Positions 34,759-47,890 of a stretch of 64,000 nucleotides of DNA are shown here, one piece after another. The first letter of the stretch is position 1. Each line of letters starts with the position of its first letter. Source of the stretch: Hofstenia miamia (Eukaryota; Xenacoelomorpha; Acoela; Hofsteniidae); contig CABFPE010000534.1 in assembly GCA_900660155.1 (NCBI GenBank), positions 252,339-316,338 on the forward strand, read 5' to 3'. Below the pieces are notes generated by a model that saw nothing but the letters and a program-made list of their open reading frames with translations, made no database searches and was not told the origin of the DNA. Both the position numbers and the translations under genes were made by a program.

Positions 34759-37700
34759 TATTTTTGCAATTTTTCAGTTTTTATTCAGCAGTAAAGAAAA
34801 TCATTGATGTGTTTTTTTATTGAGAGAATAATTCCCTCATCATTCTTCAATATTCAATATTTTTACTGGTTTTAAATTAGCCAGCGTCAGAGGTCCAACT
34901 AATTATTTATTTACTACCCTGAAATATCATTCCTAAAAATTTTTTAAAGTTTTCAATCTGAACTGACTCGTGAGATCTGGATTTGAGCTGCGGTTTGCCA
35001 TTGTCTGTAAAGAAAATTTGTAATTGAAGGTCCATAATGAGGATTTGGCATTATATTTAAGTTCGTTGAATTCAAAGCCAGTTTAATAATTTGTTGAATG
35101 TCATCTTCCTTCGTGCTTATAAATGTATTGCTTTTATGAAATTAGCATCTATTCTTTGCATCTCAAATGATTATATTTCCCACAATTGATATTTAGTAGA
35201 TGTCATCGAATGCATTATGGATATCACCAAATATTTTAATGTCTTCCTCGCAATGTAAATTTTTAATTATCATCAGATGTGCCACCAATTTTTGTTAAGT
35301 ACTCGACTCGAAATATTTCTTACATTTCAGTCCAACTTGCAAATTTCTTTTGGGATTAAAAAATGAAAACCAGTAATTTTATTGAAATGGATTGTAATTT
35401 GACTGCTTGAAATGTAATTTTCTTAAATTATTAAGCATGTCAATTTTCATCAAAATTTTATTGGAATTAATCGCTTGTAATGAAAACTTGATTGTAATTT
35501 CTTGCTGAGCTTGATTCGAGGCTCGACTTGAATTGTAAATAACCCGAATCAGAGCGTCAGCGTCCCAGTTCAGTCTATCGATTTGTATCATCGGATAAAA
35601 GTTAATAGCCTGAACGATATTAAAATTCTAGACTTTCCGCTACTTGAACTTAATTGCTTACTTCAAGCACGCAACAGACTCCCAAAGCGCCAATTTATTG
35701 TAGTAGAAATATTTCCACTTCAAATTCCAGTCTTTCTTTACAGATGTTATTTCTACTGATACTAATCGAACTGCGAGTTGCCAAATTATTTGACAAAAAA
35801 ATCGGTAGTATGCGTTTTATTTCGTCTGCTATGATCTTACAAAATATGCTGATAACAATTTGGCTAACCGCTCCCATATAATTTGTAATCTGTCAAAAAA
35901 ACTTAGTGTGGACAACATTTCAACTCTGTTGTTTAACACAAAAACCTGTTGATAGGAAATCTATAGCGTAGACGAAAATAACTGCATTTTCGACAACCAG
36001 CAGCTGATGAATTTCGATCGTCTGATATTTACCACATCTTTGTAATGCGTTATTGCTTCACTATTCAATAATATATTACTCACATGCATTCATTAAGGTA
36101 TAAACTAGCGAGTGACATTGGGTTTTGGGCCTGGTCGGGTTCGGGTTCATGTTTACCTCATATTGCCACTCTCTAGTAAAAACTTTTAAGATATATGTTT
36201 TTCTATTGAATGCAGATTTTTCTTCCGAAATCTTTTTTAATCTTAGGCAGTTTTTAAACATTACATGTAATGTGGAACTAGGACTTTTATGTGCGCCTGC
36301 GACCAAAAATCAAGAAACCGGAACCACGGATTTCAGGGTATTATTATTTTTGCCAATTTTAGGTAAAATAGAAATTATGTCTTGGGACTAAATGTGATCA
36401 TGGGAATTGGTATTGAACGGGCTTGGGACGAAATGAATGGGACTAAAGGCGACTGCGACCAATAAAATTCTGTTTCCTATGCACCTTGGTATTCAGCAAA
36501 CAGTAAATCAAGTCCTTGTTTAAAAAACGTGTAGCATTAGTTTTTTCTCAACTTAGCTAAAGCAAAGGATGAATTGGCAAATTTAAACGTTTTGCGTTTC
36601 ATAATGAAACGAATTGGGGTTATTTAACGGTTAAGCAATGTTAAAATAAATTTCCGTTAAAGGAAGTATAGGTTAGCAAAGTTACCCCAACTGACAATTG
36701 CTTAAAACTGTATAAATAGATTTTTACATATGAAAATTTGTAAATTCTTTAAATATTCAGCAAAAAAATTTTTAGCCGCTTTGCAAGATATTTTCACAAT
36801 TAAAACTTTTGATGCAAGAGTTGAAGGCCGCTTAAATTTATGACCGCTACCCTTCCCAAGGCTCACACTTTCAAGAAGCTTGACCCACTGATCACAAACA
36901 ATATTTTGAATGCATTTATTCTAGCAAATATAATTTCAGGCTGAAGTCGACCGCTAGGTAAAACTTTTACCCTTAATTTCCCTGCAATTATTTCAATTAG
37001 TTTTTCGGCAGTAAACATACAATAAGAATGGAAAGAAAAATTAGGTTAGATGCATTGTAATTTGCTTAATATAGTCAGGGGATAATATGTTAATCTGTTC
37101 ACCCTATAGACCTTTTATTTTGAACTAAACAGTAGTTAACTGTTGTAATACTTATTCACATGCAGATTTTGACAAAATCACGGCCACTCTTAACAAAATC
37201 AACTAATCTGTTTAATTGTGAAAGCTTTCCATCAAAATTTAATTTGCCTGTAAGAACCATGTATACACGAAATATCTGTACAACCACAAATAGAAAAACG
37301 CAAGTCACTTCATATTTGCTATATTTAACTAAATTGATACCTTCGTACATGCTCACATTACTATGTGTAGATTTGCATGGCTCAGTCATGTTTAGCCACA
37401 CAGTTTGTAGTTGTTCTTGGGGTTACAAAATTACCCCAAACTTCGTTTAACCGTTAATCAGTAACAATGTGTATCAATACAATTGAAAAAGTTTAAAAAT
37501 ATTTTAACCCACCTTTTCATAGTAATTAAATTAATTTAAATCAAAGTTCGCGGCGTAATGTAACTTTTTGTATAGGTTGTTACCATTGATTGCTTACACG
37601 AAGTGATTTCGCCGAATTAATGAAATAACTGTCAATTTTACCGTTGACAACGTCCAAGCGTGATTTTATTACAAATTTATTCATCTTCACTTTCATTTGC

Positions 37701-38351
37701 GCTGATAAATGCTCTCAACTCTTATAATTAATGTCGTAAGTTCTCAAACAATACATGTATTTCAACAACCAATTTCAAGAAATGAGCTTTACATTTTGGC
37801 ATTTACACGTACTTTGTGTGCTTCTATATTAAGAATTCTGAGATTGTACTGGCGTAAAATTTATGCAAAATTTAAAGAAACAAAATGCAACTTACCAAAA
37901 ATATGGAAATTAGTGAGATTTCTTTCAAAGACATTGGGAAAATCAATGTTATTTTTGCATCATTTTTATCTGCGTATGATTCTTACTACACAACAATGCC
38001 AAAGTGCATGAAACACACATTTAACCAGTGTGTGACTTGTGCAATAGTCGCAAAAGTGAAAAGTCAACGTCATGATATTTGCTCTTCCCAAATTGTAAAC
38101 TTGAATTTATTAGCTGGAATTGAAATAACCCATTGTTTTGTTCATTGGACTGTTTGGATATCTGCATGTTTTAATGTCATTTATGAGAGTTTGCAAACAA
38201 CAGAGACTGTATAATAATTTATGTAAGTTAATTTAGGAAATTAAATAATAGTCTAGATGATTTTTGTTACAACTAATGTTCAAAATGTGATCCAGATGAC
38301 AAATAACTGAGAGCTTTTAGCAATAATGTGTTTCAATTTCAGTTGTTTGCC

Positions 38352-38480
38352 AATTCATCCAAATTTTGTGGAAGAGGTTGTTGATAGAGCTTGTGTCGAA
38401 TATCCCTCCAAAGCCAAAAGTCTCGAACGGAGAGATCGAGGCTCCTTGGCAACAATGGATATGAACTGCCACGATGACAG
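38352..38480 (-). pseudogene. Mariner-type transposase fragment (third catalytic Asp region)
   Basis: On the minus strand LPRSLDLSVRDFWLWRDIRH and KLYQQPLPQNLDELANN match the C-terminal signature PRSPDLSPxDFxLWGxLKxxVY of IS630/mariner-like transposases, the same superfamily as the element at 34149-34758 but a different sequence. No inverted repeats were located. It is a short fossil. Confidence 0.65.
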
Positions 38481-41334
38481 GAAAACACTTAACGTTACTT
38501 GACTGGTTATTAAATAAAAGTTTATTTCAAGTTTATACATATTTATTAATTATATATTCTAAGTCCACATAAGATGTTGCATTGAGCTTCACTGACTATT
38601 GATTATATTGCTCTTCATATGATTATCATAAAACTTGTTGATTACAGTTTATTATTACGTTTTCGTTGCCGTTCCCATTTATTCGTTTTGATTGTTTCAT
38701 AGTTTTGAAAAACACGTGGACGTTGGTTTTAATTCTTGTTTTGCACCAGGACATACTAAAACAGCAATTTCTCATTCCAAATCTGTTTTTGGAAAACGTG
38801 GTTTGTCACATGAGAGGTCCTCATATGACCATCTACCAAGAATGATAGTCATTTGTGTTTGATTTTAATGTAGAAGAAAACATTTTATTTCAATCCAATC
38901 TATTTGTAAATATTTTAAGAATAGTTCATTTTTAATTCACTGCCAGTGAATAATTTACAAAGAAATAGTTTTTGCTTATCAAACGTCTGCTAAACAGTCT
39001 CATGCTTCATAATCGTAACCTAAATTTCATTCACTGCGAAATTCCACACTACGACTTCTTTATCTAAATTTATAATGAACGCTTGGTGGGTCCCTCATTC
39101 CCATTGCTTTCATTAAATAATTATAATCTGGCAACGTAAATCAATGTTGAGCGAAGGCCAATGAAGCTCTAGATGAGCAAAGCGATGCAATTTTTAACTT
39201 TTAATTAACTATTTATCGCATACTGACAATGTAAATCAAGCACAGAAAGTGACAGTCGACATTAAAAGATTTATAACCACTTAAAATTCTAGATATGTCT
39301 CGGCAAAGTATACAGCTAGGTTTTAGTAAACACATTCATTGATAGGGGGTTGATTCCAAGCTCTTGAAATGACCTGTATTTTTTGTCACTGTTGTCGATT
39401 AAAAGGCTTTTTACATTCTTAAGTGCTTAATTTTATGTCATCAATAAACTCTTCTCTGTCGTATTTTACCTGCAATTGTTGATTGTCAATGATTGTGCTT
39501 AATTTTTTCGTAAACAGTTACCACGTTTTTTCAATTCATTCATGATTAGCACAATTCAAGAGTTAAACGTTATCAATGTTAAGATATTCCGAAAAGTGGA
39601 TGGATTTTTCAGTCTTCATGGAATTTTGCAAGCATGTTCTCTTTGGGTTTTATATTTTTTCATAGACATTACGAGTTACTTTCTCTTTAAGACATGGCAA
39701 ACCCTATGCCTCAAGTTATATTTTCCCTTTCCAGCATTGAGCAAATTTTTAGCACATTTTGAAAATGTTCATTTACTTTTTTTGGGGTCTTCTAGTTTTT
39801 AAAATTTTCGCCTAAATAAGTTTTGACCGACGAGTTTTAACTGGTTTCACCTTATTCCATTTTCTAATTATCAAGAAAAGTTTAAAATGAATACAAATTC
39901 TCATTTTCTGTTAGTATAACTACGGTAAAATTTCATATGTCTTGGCCATTAGGTAAAGCCCGGTGTGTCTGAATGACTGATCAAGGTTAAATTTTATGTT
40001 GCCTGGGCTGTTAATAATGGAGCACTAAAGTTTAGATTGCCTGATTTCGTAGAATCGAGTGAATAACTTTTTATTTCCATTAACAACCCAAGGCCAAGTT
40101 CTTTTGAGCTCATGGTTTTCATATTGCCAGTTATGAATCATCATTGGAAAGAATCCGTAGTAAATATCATTTCTTTAGTTGAATTTTTTATCACAAAATC
40201 TACATGCAATTTTAACTTTGTTAAAACGTATAGCCTGTTTATATGAATCATATTTTGTTAATGCAGAGTGTTTTAGACGTCAAGTAGGCAATTTTTCACT
40301 TTGTGATTCCACTCATTTTGATTGCTATCATTTTTTGTCCTTATAATCAATTCATCAACATTTCTATGGATTAGGAACGTTTCATATTATAAAATTATAT
40401 AAACTACAGGTAAATTACCCATTTCACAAGACGGAAGTTCCATTTTTATTACTATTTAGAAGGATATCTGAAATAACAGGACGCCGATTCAATACAACTG
40501 TGTAAAAATATGGAGTCTTACTTTAAATCGGCCATATTTTATACTAGTCTTATGAAGATCAATGGAAATAATATTATGGATGCAATTAGTATTTTATGTC
40601 ATTGCCACTGAGGTAGTGTTTTTGCCTCTGGTTGTTTTTCATCAGCAGGATTTCTCAAAAAGTAACGGATGAATCTTTATTAAGAAAACCGAGATAGTTA
40701 TTCTAAATTTGATCCCATTCAATTTTTAGACTGATCCGGGTGATTACATGGTAACTACCAATCACCAACACCGGGTTGCCTTCTGATTGTTTCCAGACCC
40801 TAACTATGTTCGGCCGAGGTATTGCACTCACTGATTGCTCCTGCCACTGATGAAAATGTAATATATTATCATAATTTCGCAATTACGAATGAAAACATTT
40901 TACCTTTCATTTTAGAAATAATTGTTTTTGTAAAAATATATACACGATTATGTTGATGAAATTGGGAATAATTAAGGAATGATTTTCAGTGTTTAGTATA
41001 ATGAATTATTAAAAATATAAAATTATTGACATGCTATTTTTGTAATCCAATTTTTTACACCATTGAATTGATTTGCGGTCCTGTTATTATTTCTAAGATC
41101 AAATATCTATCAATTTTTCCTTTTTATGAGTCTCTGATGAACATGTAAAAGGAGTATACATACGTTATGCCTTAATTTCTAATTTTAACAGAAAATTTGT
41201 CTTTGTTGTGTGTAAACAACGATAAGAATGAATTTATTATTAAATTTGGAATAATTTTTTTCTGTTGAGATTTTCATTTGATCCATCTTAACTGAAAGGA
41301 GTCTATCTAAACGATTCCGCCGACACACTAATAA

Positions 41335-41660
41335 TATCTGTGTGGGTGGGCTTCGGATGGGCTTGATGAGGTACGGGCGGGCCTGATAAGACACGGGTGG
41401 GCGCATTTACTAAATTCAAATAGACTTTCATTTTCTCGTTTGTCTTTGTTTCAGCTTCTATACAAACGGTACAATTTTTGTAGCAGAAGAAATTATAACG
41501 TACAATATGATAGTATACATGTGAAATACAGATGGACTAGACATATACGGGCTGCATAGGACTAGTATGGGCGGGCGTGGGTGAGACAAAGGGTTTACGG
41601 GCGGGCTATTCTTTATTTTACGGGACTTGCGCCAAAAAACGACCCGCCCGCAATTCCATA
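41335..41660. repeat. GGGCGGGC-word-rich patch, possible hAT MITE remnant
   Basis: Repeated GGGTGGGC, GGGCGGGC and their complement (GACCCGCCCGC) occur at both edges of about 300 bp of otherwise AT-rich DNA, as in the hAT MITE at 26198. Exact ends and target duplication were not found. A similar small patch (GTCGGGTTCGGGTTC) lies near 36136. Confidence 0.4.
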
Positions 41661-41864
41661 TCTAGAGCTTAGATGATTAGTGAATATTTTGTTTCTTTTC
41701 CAATATCCTTACATCTTTGAATTTACAATTGATTCTAAAATATAAAAATTCAAAACCTAGTACGCATCGTTTCCCTATATCTGAGTGTTTTGTATCATCA
41801 GTCAAGTAGTTTCTAGCTCACTATCAGCTGTTAAATGTTTAACAGACTAATTTAAGATTCTTAG

Positions 41865-41999
41865 CTCACCCGCCTGGTGCCGTTGCTTTGTACGTAATGC
41901 AAAACTCCCAAGTGGTTTCGAAATGCGTTCCATTTCATTACAAAGGCTCTTCAACAACCAATAACAACTCACTGCTTGACAAATGGATGTCATTGGATG
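41865..41999 (+). CDS. CAMTA: CAMTA exon 7: end of IPT/TIG domain
   Basis: Residues 362-407. Read in phase 1 it gives SHPPGAVALYVMQNSQVVSK, then CVPFHYKGSSTTNNNS and LLDKWMSLDG. This matches the end of the human TIG domain (AHDTGLVTLQVAFNNQIISN...FEYK) and the following WLSLDD motif. The acceptor is AAGATTCTTAG and the donor is G|GTAGGT (phase 1). The poly-Asn/Thr stretch is lineage-specific. Confidence 0.95.
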
Positions 42000-43821
42000 G
42001 TAGGTTTTTATACTTATTTTCTCCTCTATTTTGCAACTATATTTTTGTTTATAATTTGGAAACCCATTTTAGCCGGCACCTAATTCCGCCTAAAACCGCC
42101 TGATACACTGGCTATTCCCATTTTGTCCAAACCGCCTAAAACCGATCTTTTAGTCAAATACATGTAGAGGTGTTTGAGTTCAAGATCCAGTTCATATACA
42201 GTATTCACTTTGTCCCTGTACATTAGTCGACGTGAGGAGGTTTTCTGTGTTCAATAACTTATTGCACGATAGAAAAAGCACCACTAAAACTAATTTTTAT
42301 TAAATACAATTCGAAGTTTGTGATCTCTGGTTACGCCTAATAACCTTTTTACCTCAATTTGCAGCCTGAATTACGCTTCCTACTTATAATCCGGGTTGGA
42401 AAAACACGTTTTTTGTTAATAAAAAAACGTTTTAAACGTTTTTTTTCTATTAAAAACAGTGTTTTAAAACAGCTGAGAAATTAATAAAAAAACGACTTTA
42501 CAGGAAAAACTGTATTTTTTCTTCATGAATGTTTGAACAAACGTCAATTTTGGGAGTTTTTCATGTGAAATACGGTTTTCGCAGCTGCGTCTGAGTGAAT
42601 CCCATAATGCTGAAGCCATTATAACATACAACTTCAGCAACATTGAACATGTCTAAAAACACCAAAACAGGTGTTTTAAAACAGGGGTGTTTTTTATTTG
42701 CTAATCCTGTTTATAATTTTTATAATTAATTTACAGTCATTGTTATCACCTTTTTTTGCCGGGTAGTAACTTCAACTTTGAAGTTTATGCCGCTCTTAAA
42801 TTTACAATAGCATGTAAATCACAAACATATTAATATCGTCTCGTCGATATTACAGTAGCTTATGAAAATTTAATACCGTATTTTATTGCAATCACATAAT
42901 TCTAATTTTCACAGTAGCATTATTAAAACAACTGGTATTTCTGGAGAATCGCTTTGTATTCTTAAATCCGTCTAAAAGTTGCTTTTATTTTCATTTTGCT
43001 GTTAACATATTTTCATGTTCATCTTGGAATGTTATTTTCGGCATTGCTTTTCAAAACTACACGCTTATAGGATATTGACCTTCGCATTCAAGCACTAGTT
43101 GTTACTGCAAAATAGCATACGAACACAGCAATTTCCATCGCTTTACAAATATATTAATTGCTAATTATTTGGGATTTAAATTAAATTGCATTGAACATTT
43201 TCTTTTGAATGCGTGCTTATTCGTGATTTGTACTAGCATGTACATGTTTTCATACGATTACGCGTAAAAACATATACATTTCATTTGAGCTTCTAGATTT
43301 TCATTGCATTGAATTTTCTTATATTTTTTGTCATGTCAAATTGCTTTTGTTTTCCGAAATACGATTTTTAGAGCAATTACGTTTTAATGAAGTAGGTTTT
43401 TCCAAAAACAGGGTTTTCTGCGGACCTTTTCATTTAAATCTCACAGATGCAGCAATCGAAACGTTTTTTATAAAGATGGATTTTATGTAGATTCTTATGT
43501 AAAAATGATGGTAAACTACAAAACATTCACTAGATGTAAAAGGAAATTGTGAGAAAAGCAAAAACCGTGAAAAAATATATTTCAATTGTTAGTTAATTTT
43601 TTTAGACAACTCTGCTTAGAAATACCACTATAATAGAATTGAAGCGTACACATGAGAACTTCAACAATTGCAACACTGTTTAGCAGGCAATATATAAATT
43701 CCGTGCTACCATTCAAATTCATTTTTATAAGTATAGTTTTATAGATTCCACTCTTTCGAGTTTTTAATTTACTGTCTACGTGTAGACTATTAGTTATTGA
43801 TTCTTAAATGAGTTTTTCCAG
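42000..43821 (+). other. CAMTA intron 7
   Basis: 1.8-kb intron holding the hAT MITE at 42391-42709 and, at 42075-42150, a short imperfect repeat of CCGCCTAAAACCG. Nothing else was recognised. Confidence 0.7.
42391..42709. mobile_element. hAT-type MITE with AAAACACG/GTGTTTT repeats
   Basis: Left end CCGGGTTGGAAAAACACG; right end (reverse complement) CAGGATTAGCAAATAAAAAA. The target duplication is CTTATAAT (42383-42390) / TTTATAAT (42710-42717), 7 of 8. The subterminal regions repeat AAACGTTTT and GTGTTTTAAAACA palindromes. Non-coding. Confidence 0.75.
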
Positions 43822-43925
43822 ACATGCAGTTCCGCTCACAAATGATTGAACGCATCAGCCTTATGGAATGTAGGATACTATCTTTATCTCGTGAAGACGA
43901 TGGCTTTTCGCACTCCAACACCAGG
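43822..43925 (+). CDS. CAMTA: CAMTA exon 8: helical segment between TIG and ankyrin repeats
   Basis: Residues 407-442. Gives DMQFRSQMIERISLMECRIL and a polar tail, equivalent to human DNQFRMSILERLEQMERRMAEM, a probable short coiled coil. The acceptor is GAGTTTTTCCAG. The donor AGG|GTGAGC leaves phase 0 and opens a 46-bp intron. Confidence 0.94.
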
Positions 43926-43971
43926 GTGAGCAAAGTTTCCCAACACTATTTGATTTTATCTATTGTTTTAG

Positions 43972-44205
43972 CAAACGGTCACTAACAATTTCGAAGGTCG
44001 TGTGACTGTGTTGTGCAATGTACTGCTGCAGCAAATCGCGTCTAGTGAGGTCATGCTTGATAGCGCACCGAAAGGAATCACTCTTCTGCACATGGCAGCA
44101 GCTCTTGGCATGCTTGATTTTTTAATTCTTTTACTACAATTTTCTTCTTGCAACATCGTCGACTGCAATCCATGCATCTTGGACAATGACGGTTGCTCAC
44201 CACTT
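43972..44205 (+). CDS. CAMTA: CAMTA exon 9: ankyrin-repeat region, first part
   Basis: Residues 443-520. It opens with FEGRVTVLCNVLLQQIASSE (human FESRVVVVCEKMMSRA). KGITLLHMAAALGMLDFLIL follows, a canonical ankyrin helix pair (human RGMTLLHLAAAQGYATLIQTL), and it ends DNDGCSPL. The second repeat continues in exon 10. Ankyrin repeats in CAMTAs mediate protein contacts. The acceptor is CTATTGTTTTAG and the donor CTT|GTAAGC (phase 0). Confidence 0.96.
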
Positions 44206-45917
44206 GTAAGCATCGTTGCAGATTCTCAAAAACTTTAGTTTCTGTAAAAAAAAGTGTCGTACACTATTAAGGTTATCAGTAGGACACTTTTGCTTGTGCT
44301 GCTGATTGTGAATTACTTGAGTAACATTTCAAATTATAAGTGATGTTAGCGGGGAATTCATTTTGATAAATTATTATACAAAATATTATTTTACATATTT
44401 GGCTAAGGACTACTCGAAATATAGGTAGCTGATTTTGTGGTTAATTACTCGTGCCCTAGGATAGCAATGACTTAATGCATCAGAGGTTGTAACAAAATGT
44501 ACATGTTTGATTAGTGGTTTTTGAAAATTATTCAGTCGAGCCACTTTAAGCGAGTCATTTGAGGATTCGTTAACCTTAAACAGCATGGGGATTTTTGAAA
44601 AAATTTTCAAGATCCTATAAAAAAATTTAAACGCTTATAGCTCAAGAACTATTAATGGTGTGCTCAATCTGAAAGCGACCTCTGACTTTGCGCACGGCAC
44701 GCGTTAATGGGTTTGGAATATCCTTGCACATGTCAGGAAACAGTCAAAGTTCTATGTTTCCTCCATGCGCTCAAAACCTTCTAAATACATGAACACTGTC
44801 TGTCACAGCAATAAGTTTTAATAGAAATTTTCAATATTGCATAAAAGTATGTTCCCCAATAGACCTACCCATGCCCCAAGATTTTCCAATTTGGAAATAG
44901 GCTTGGAGAAAATTCTTTGTAAATGTGGAAAAATGGTTTGTCCTTTAAAAAGGACACCAGACTGTTTAAGTTTAATGAGTGGCCTCTTTAATCATGTGCT
45001 CATAGTTCGTAATTTATCTATATTTGTTCGAGTGATTCTCTCATTGTCAGACTCAGTTTGTTTAAATTTTAAAGTTGCATTTCAATCCTATTAACGCAAT
45101 ACGATATTAATCCTCCTGCTCACTGATTTCTCTTTAAAGATGTCGGTTTTCCCTTACAACTAATGCCGACTTATCTTGGAGATCATTCAGACGTATCTTT
45201 TTCTAACACTTTTGAGGCAATGCTCTGTTTTTTGTATTATTGGCTGTCAACTAGTTATTGCACTTTTGATTTTCAACTTTGTGTTGTTGATTGTTTAAGA
45301 ATATCAATGTTTTTTGCAATCATCAGATTTGACTTAATAATTTACGATTGACATCATTATTTCATTTCGGAAACCAGCTTGTTTGCATAGAATACCTTTG
45401 AAACAAGCACAGACGCAAATTTGTTTTCTCTATTTGTTTGTCTTTCCTTAAGACATAAACCAAAGTGTTGTTTGTACTGTAAACGCTTTCACATTAATTT
45501 GCGAAAACTTAATCTTCATGGAAAGCGGGGAAATTCTACAAAAGCGATTTACCTATTTCGTGAATTCTAAATGCTGATTTTGATTAATTTTGACATAGAG
45601 TAGTGTCGGTGCACTGCTTCTGTGTTATATGTTATTTTAAACATCTTATAAACCGTGGTGTCATATACAAACATATTTGTCTGACCCATGGCTGGATTAA
45701 GAATCGATAGTCATTTTAGGCATGTATAAGAGATCTATTTATATCAAATGTATGTTATCCATGTATTTCCATGCAGTTTCTCACGCACTTAAAGTGAGGA
45801 GGAATATACATATTAGAAATAGTAGTTTTAAGTGAAATTGTTTCTGCTGTTTTTTAATTACAAAACAATGTCCCGATCGACTCTTTTTATGCATGCACTC
45901 ACTTTTCCTTGTTTTAG
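44206..45917 (+). other. CAMTA intron 9
   Basis: 1.7-kb intron containing copy 2 of the unclassified repeat (44575-44958). Open frames at 44.8-45.4 kb are chance. Confidence 0.7.
44575..44958 (+). repeat. Unclassified interspersed repeat, copy 2
   Basis: Direct-strand relative of the repeat at 18352-18660. It shares AGCTCAAGAACTATTAA-like, GCTCAATCTGAAAGC, CCTACCCATGCCCCAA and GGAGAAAATTCTTTGTAAAT strings. It carries about 70 extra bases (near 44790-44860). Family unknown. Confidence 0.7.
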
Positions 45918-46073
45918 TTTTGGGCATGCGTACGTCAACATTCGGAATGTGCTCGACACTTGTTCAAAAGTCACCCTGAAATGGTCACAGTTAACAATCT
46001 TTTTGGAATTTCTCCGCTAGATGTCGTTCAGCAAATGGGGATGATCGACTTATACGAACTCTTCACGATTGGT
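45918..46073 (+). CDS. CAMTA: CAMTA exon 10: ankyrin-repeat region, second part
   Basis: Residues 521-572. FWACVRQHSECARHLFKSHP and then NNLFGISPLDVVQQMGMIDL correspond to human MWACALGHLEAAVVLYK and DSLGRLPLGIARSRGHVKL, the second and third degenerate ankyrin repeats. The acceptor is CCTTGTTTTAG. The donor is GGT|GTAAGA (phase 0), chosen over the overlapping GTGTAA because exon 11 starts in phase 0. Confidence 0.95.
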
Positions 46074-47599
46074 GTAAGATGTTCTTTACGCGCGACTTAC
46101 AAATATTTGAAATTTATAGTGTATAGGAAATGCAATGTCTGTCGTTTAAAACGCTAAACGCGTATGCTATGTATTTGTCAATATAATGCATGCAAATGTA
46201 ACATAATTAAAAATATATACAGTTTCCTGGAGAGAATGTCTCTAGGCAATAGTGTGTTCGAACTTCACGATTTCTTTCAACGTATCAATGTCACTTTTTA
46301 AACATGAGATTTAGTAAAATTTTAATGACTACCTCCACCAAGGAGGCTGTGTTTTGCAGGTTGTATTCGAATAACATAAAAGATAGCAACTTTAAAAGCG
46401 AAATATAGCTTAGTAAATACTGTTATGCATCTGGGAACAGATTGGAAGCGCTGTTTAATATGTTTATCTAGAATAGCGCAGATCGCATATTTAATAACTA
46501 TCCATAGATCGTTCAAATTATTAACCGGATTGTGTTACTCCATCTTTCACTACTTTGCTCACATTTTCAATTGTGTATATCTCATATTCCTTGACCTGAT
46601 TTTTCTGAATAAACTGCTACTTGGCTTCTATGATTTCGATGTATAGCTCAAATCAAAAAAGTGGACACATTATAAACACATTTTTTGATAACAAACGAAA
46701 GACAAATAGAGGATTATAAAATATATTTGAAAATATTGTGGCATAATCCATCAAAAATCCATGTGTGAACTAGAAAGCGAGGGAAAACTGTAAACAAGAC
46801 TCAATTAACAGGTACCAGTCGAGTGTTTGATTATTTACTTAGATGTGCTATAAATATTCACTAAATGTTAGAATGATTGATGAACGAATTTTATTTTGAT
46901 TTACTTCGTTACTTATTGTCAGGTTATTTAATAGTTTTATCGAAAGCTAAACGTTCAAGCACTAGAGTAATCGTACGGTGGTCCCCGAATACATTTAAAG
47001 GAATTCTGGAGCAGCCTCACAATCAGCTATTCAACGGCGGTGAGGGCAGTAGCTGTAGATTTCTCGATGTGCTTATAGGTTACGGATAGGGATAGGGATT
47101 TTTATTCGTTATTGCTTTCCTATCACTTGTTGCTCGCAGATTATTATGATTATATTTAAGTTGCTCTACATGTTTATTTATTCAATGTTTATGTTTGTAG
47201 TTGACCATCGACTGAGTCATGAATTAACTTTATTGCCGACAGCATTGATTGTTCACATGTCCGGAGGGCTAGCATGTATTACTATATCTGTAGGGCTATT
47301 AAATGTAAGGAACAATAACAAGCTGAAGCATCGAGGTTGCGTTATAACCTTTTATTTACTTAATCATAATAACAAGAACAATCAATGCATTAAATTATTA
47401 AGTTATCACACACACACTATCACTGAGTTCACCATCTACGCACTGATTCATCCCATGGTTTCCACTGCGGAGTTCAAGTAGAAGCTAGAACTGTTGCCCA
47501 TAACGACGTCTCTGGAATCGCATAGCACAGCGTCGGGTTTCGACCCTGTCTTCCATCTACTACTCTCGATCTAAATAAACTGTGATTAGTTAAGCATTT

Positions 47600-47673
47600 N
47601 NNNNNNNNNNNNNNNNNNNNNNNNNNNNNNNNNNNNNNNNNNNNNNNNNNNNNNNNNNNNNNNNNNNNNNNNN
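47600..47673. other. Assembly gap (Ns) with identical 30-bp flanks
   Basis: 74 Ns. The 30 bases at 47570-47599 are repeated exactly at 47674-47703, so the gap probably does not exist and the two contigs overlap. Confidence 0.95.
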
Positions 47674-47890
47674 TCTAAATAAACTGTGATTAGTTAAGCA
47701 TTTAATAAAGGAAATGCAGATTAATTTAGTCAATTAACTACACACTCAATTAGTTGCAGAGAATTAGGAGTCCGTCATACTTTAACCATCGCATATACCC
47801 TGAAAAGTAGTTAGTTACTCTCAATTACTCGCGATAACTGTATTGGCAAGATTCTACAATATAATTGTCTCTGCTTGTAACCTGGTGACA

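Larger units (their letters stand above)
33862..41864 (+). other. CAMTA intron 6
   Basis: 8.0-kb intron. It contains a deleted mariner-type element (34149-34758), a mariner-type transposase scrap (38352-38480, minus) and a patch rich in GGGCGGGC-type words at 41335-41660. That patch resembles the ends of hAT MITEs, but I could not bound it. Open frames of up to 110 codons near 37.2-38.2 kb look like chance: no splice context and no recognisable protein. Confidence 0.65.

Noticed and set aside
36600-37456. GGGGTTA/TAACCCC and AACGGTTAA words at 36.6 and 37.4 kb suggesting terminal repeats
   Set aside because: The words occur in a different order at the two ends, so they do not form an inverted repeat. 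Only a local palindrome near 37418-37440 is real.
37709-38214. Overlapping + frames of 100 and 109 codons in intron 6
   Set aside because: Composition and lack of splice signals suggest chance; no domain or repeat match recognised.
47146-47481. 111-codon + frame before the small gap
   Set aside because: No recognisable protein; hydrophobic composition typical of T-rich chance frames. No terminal repeats or other element structure could be supported.
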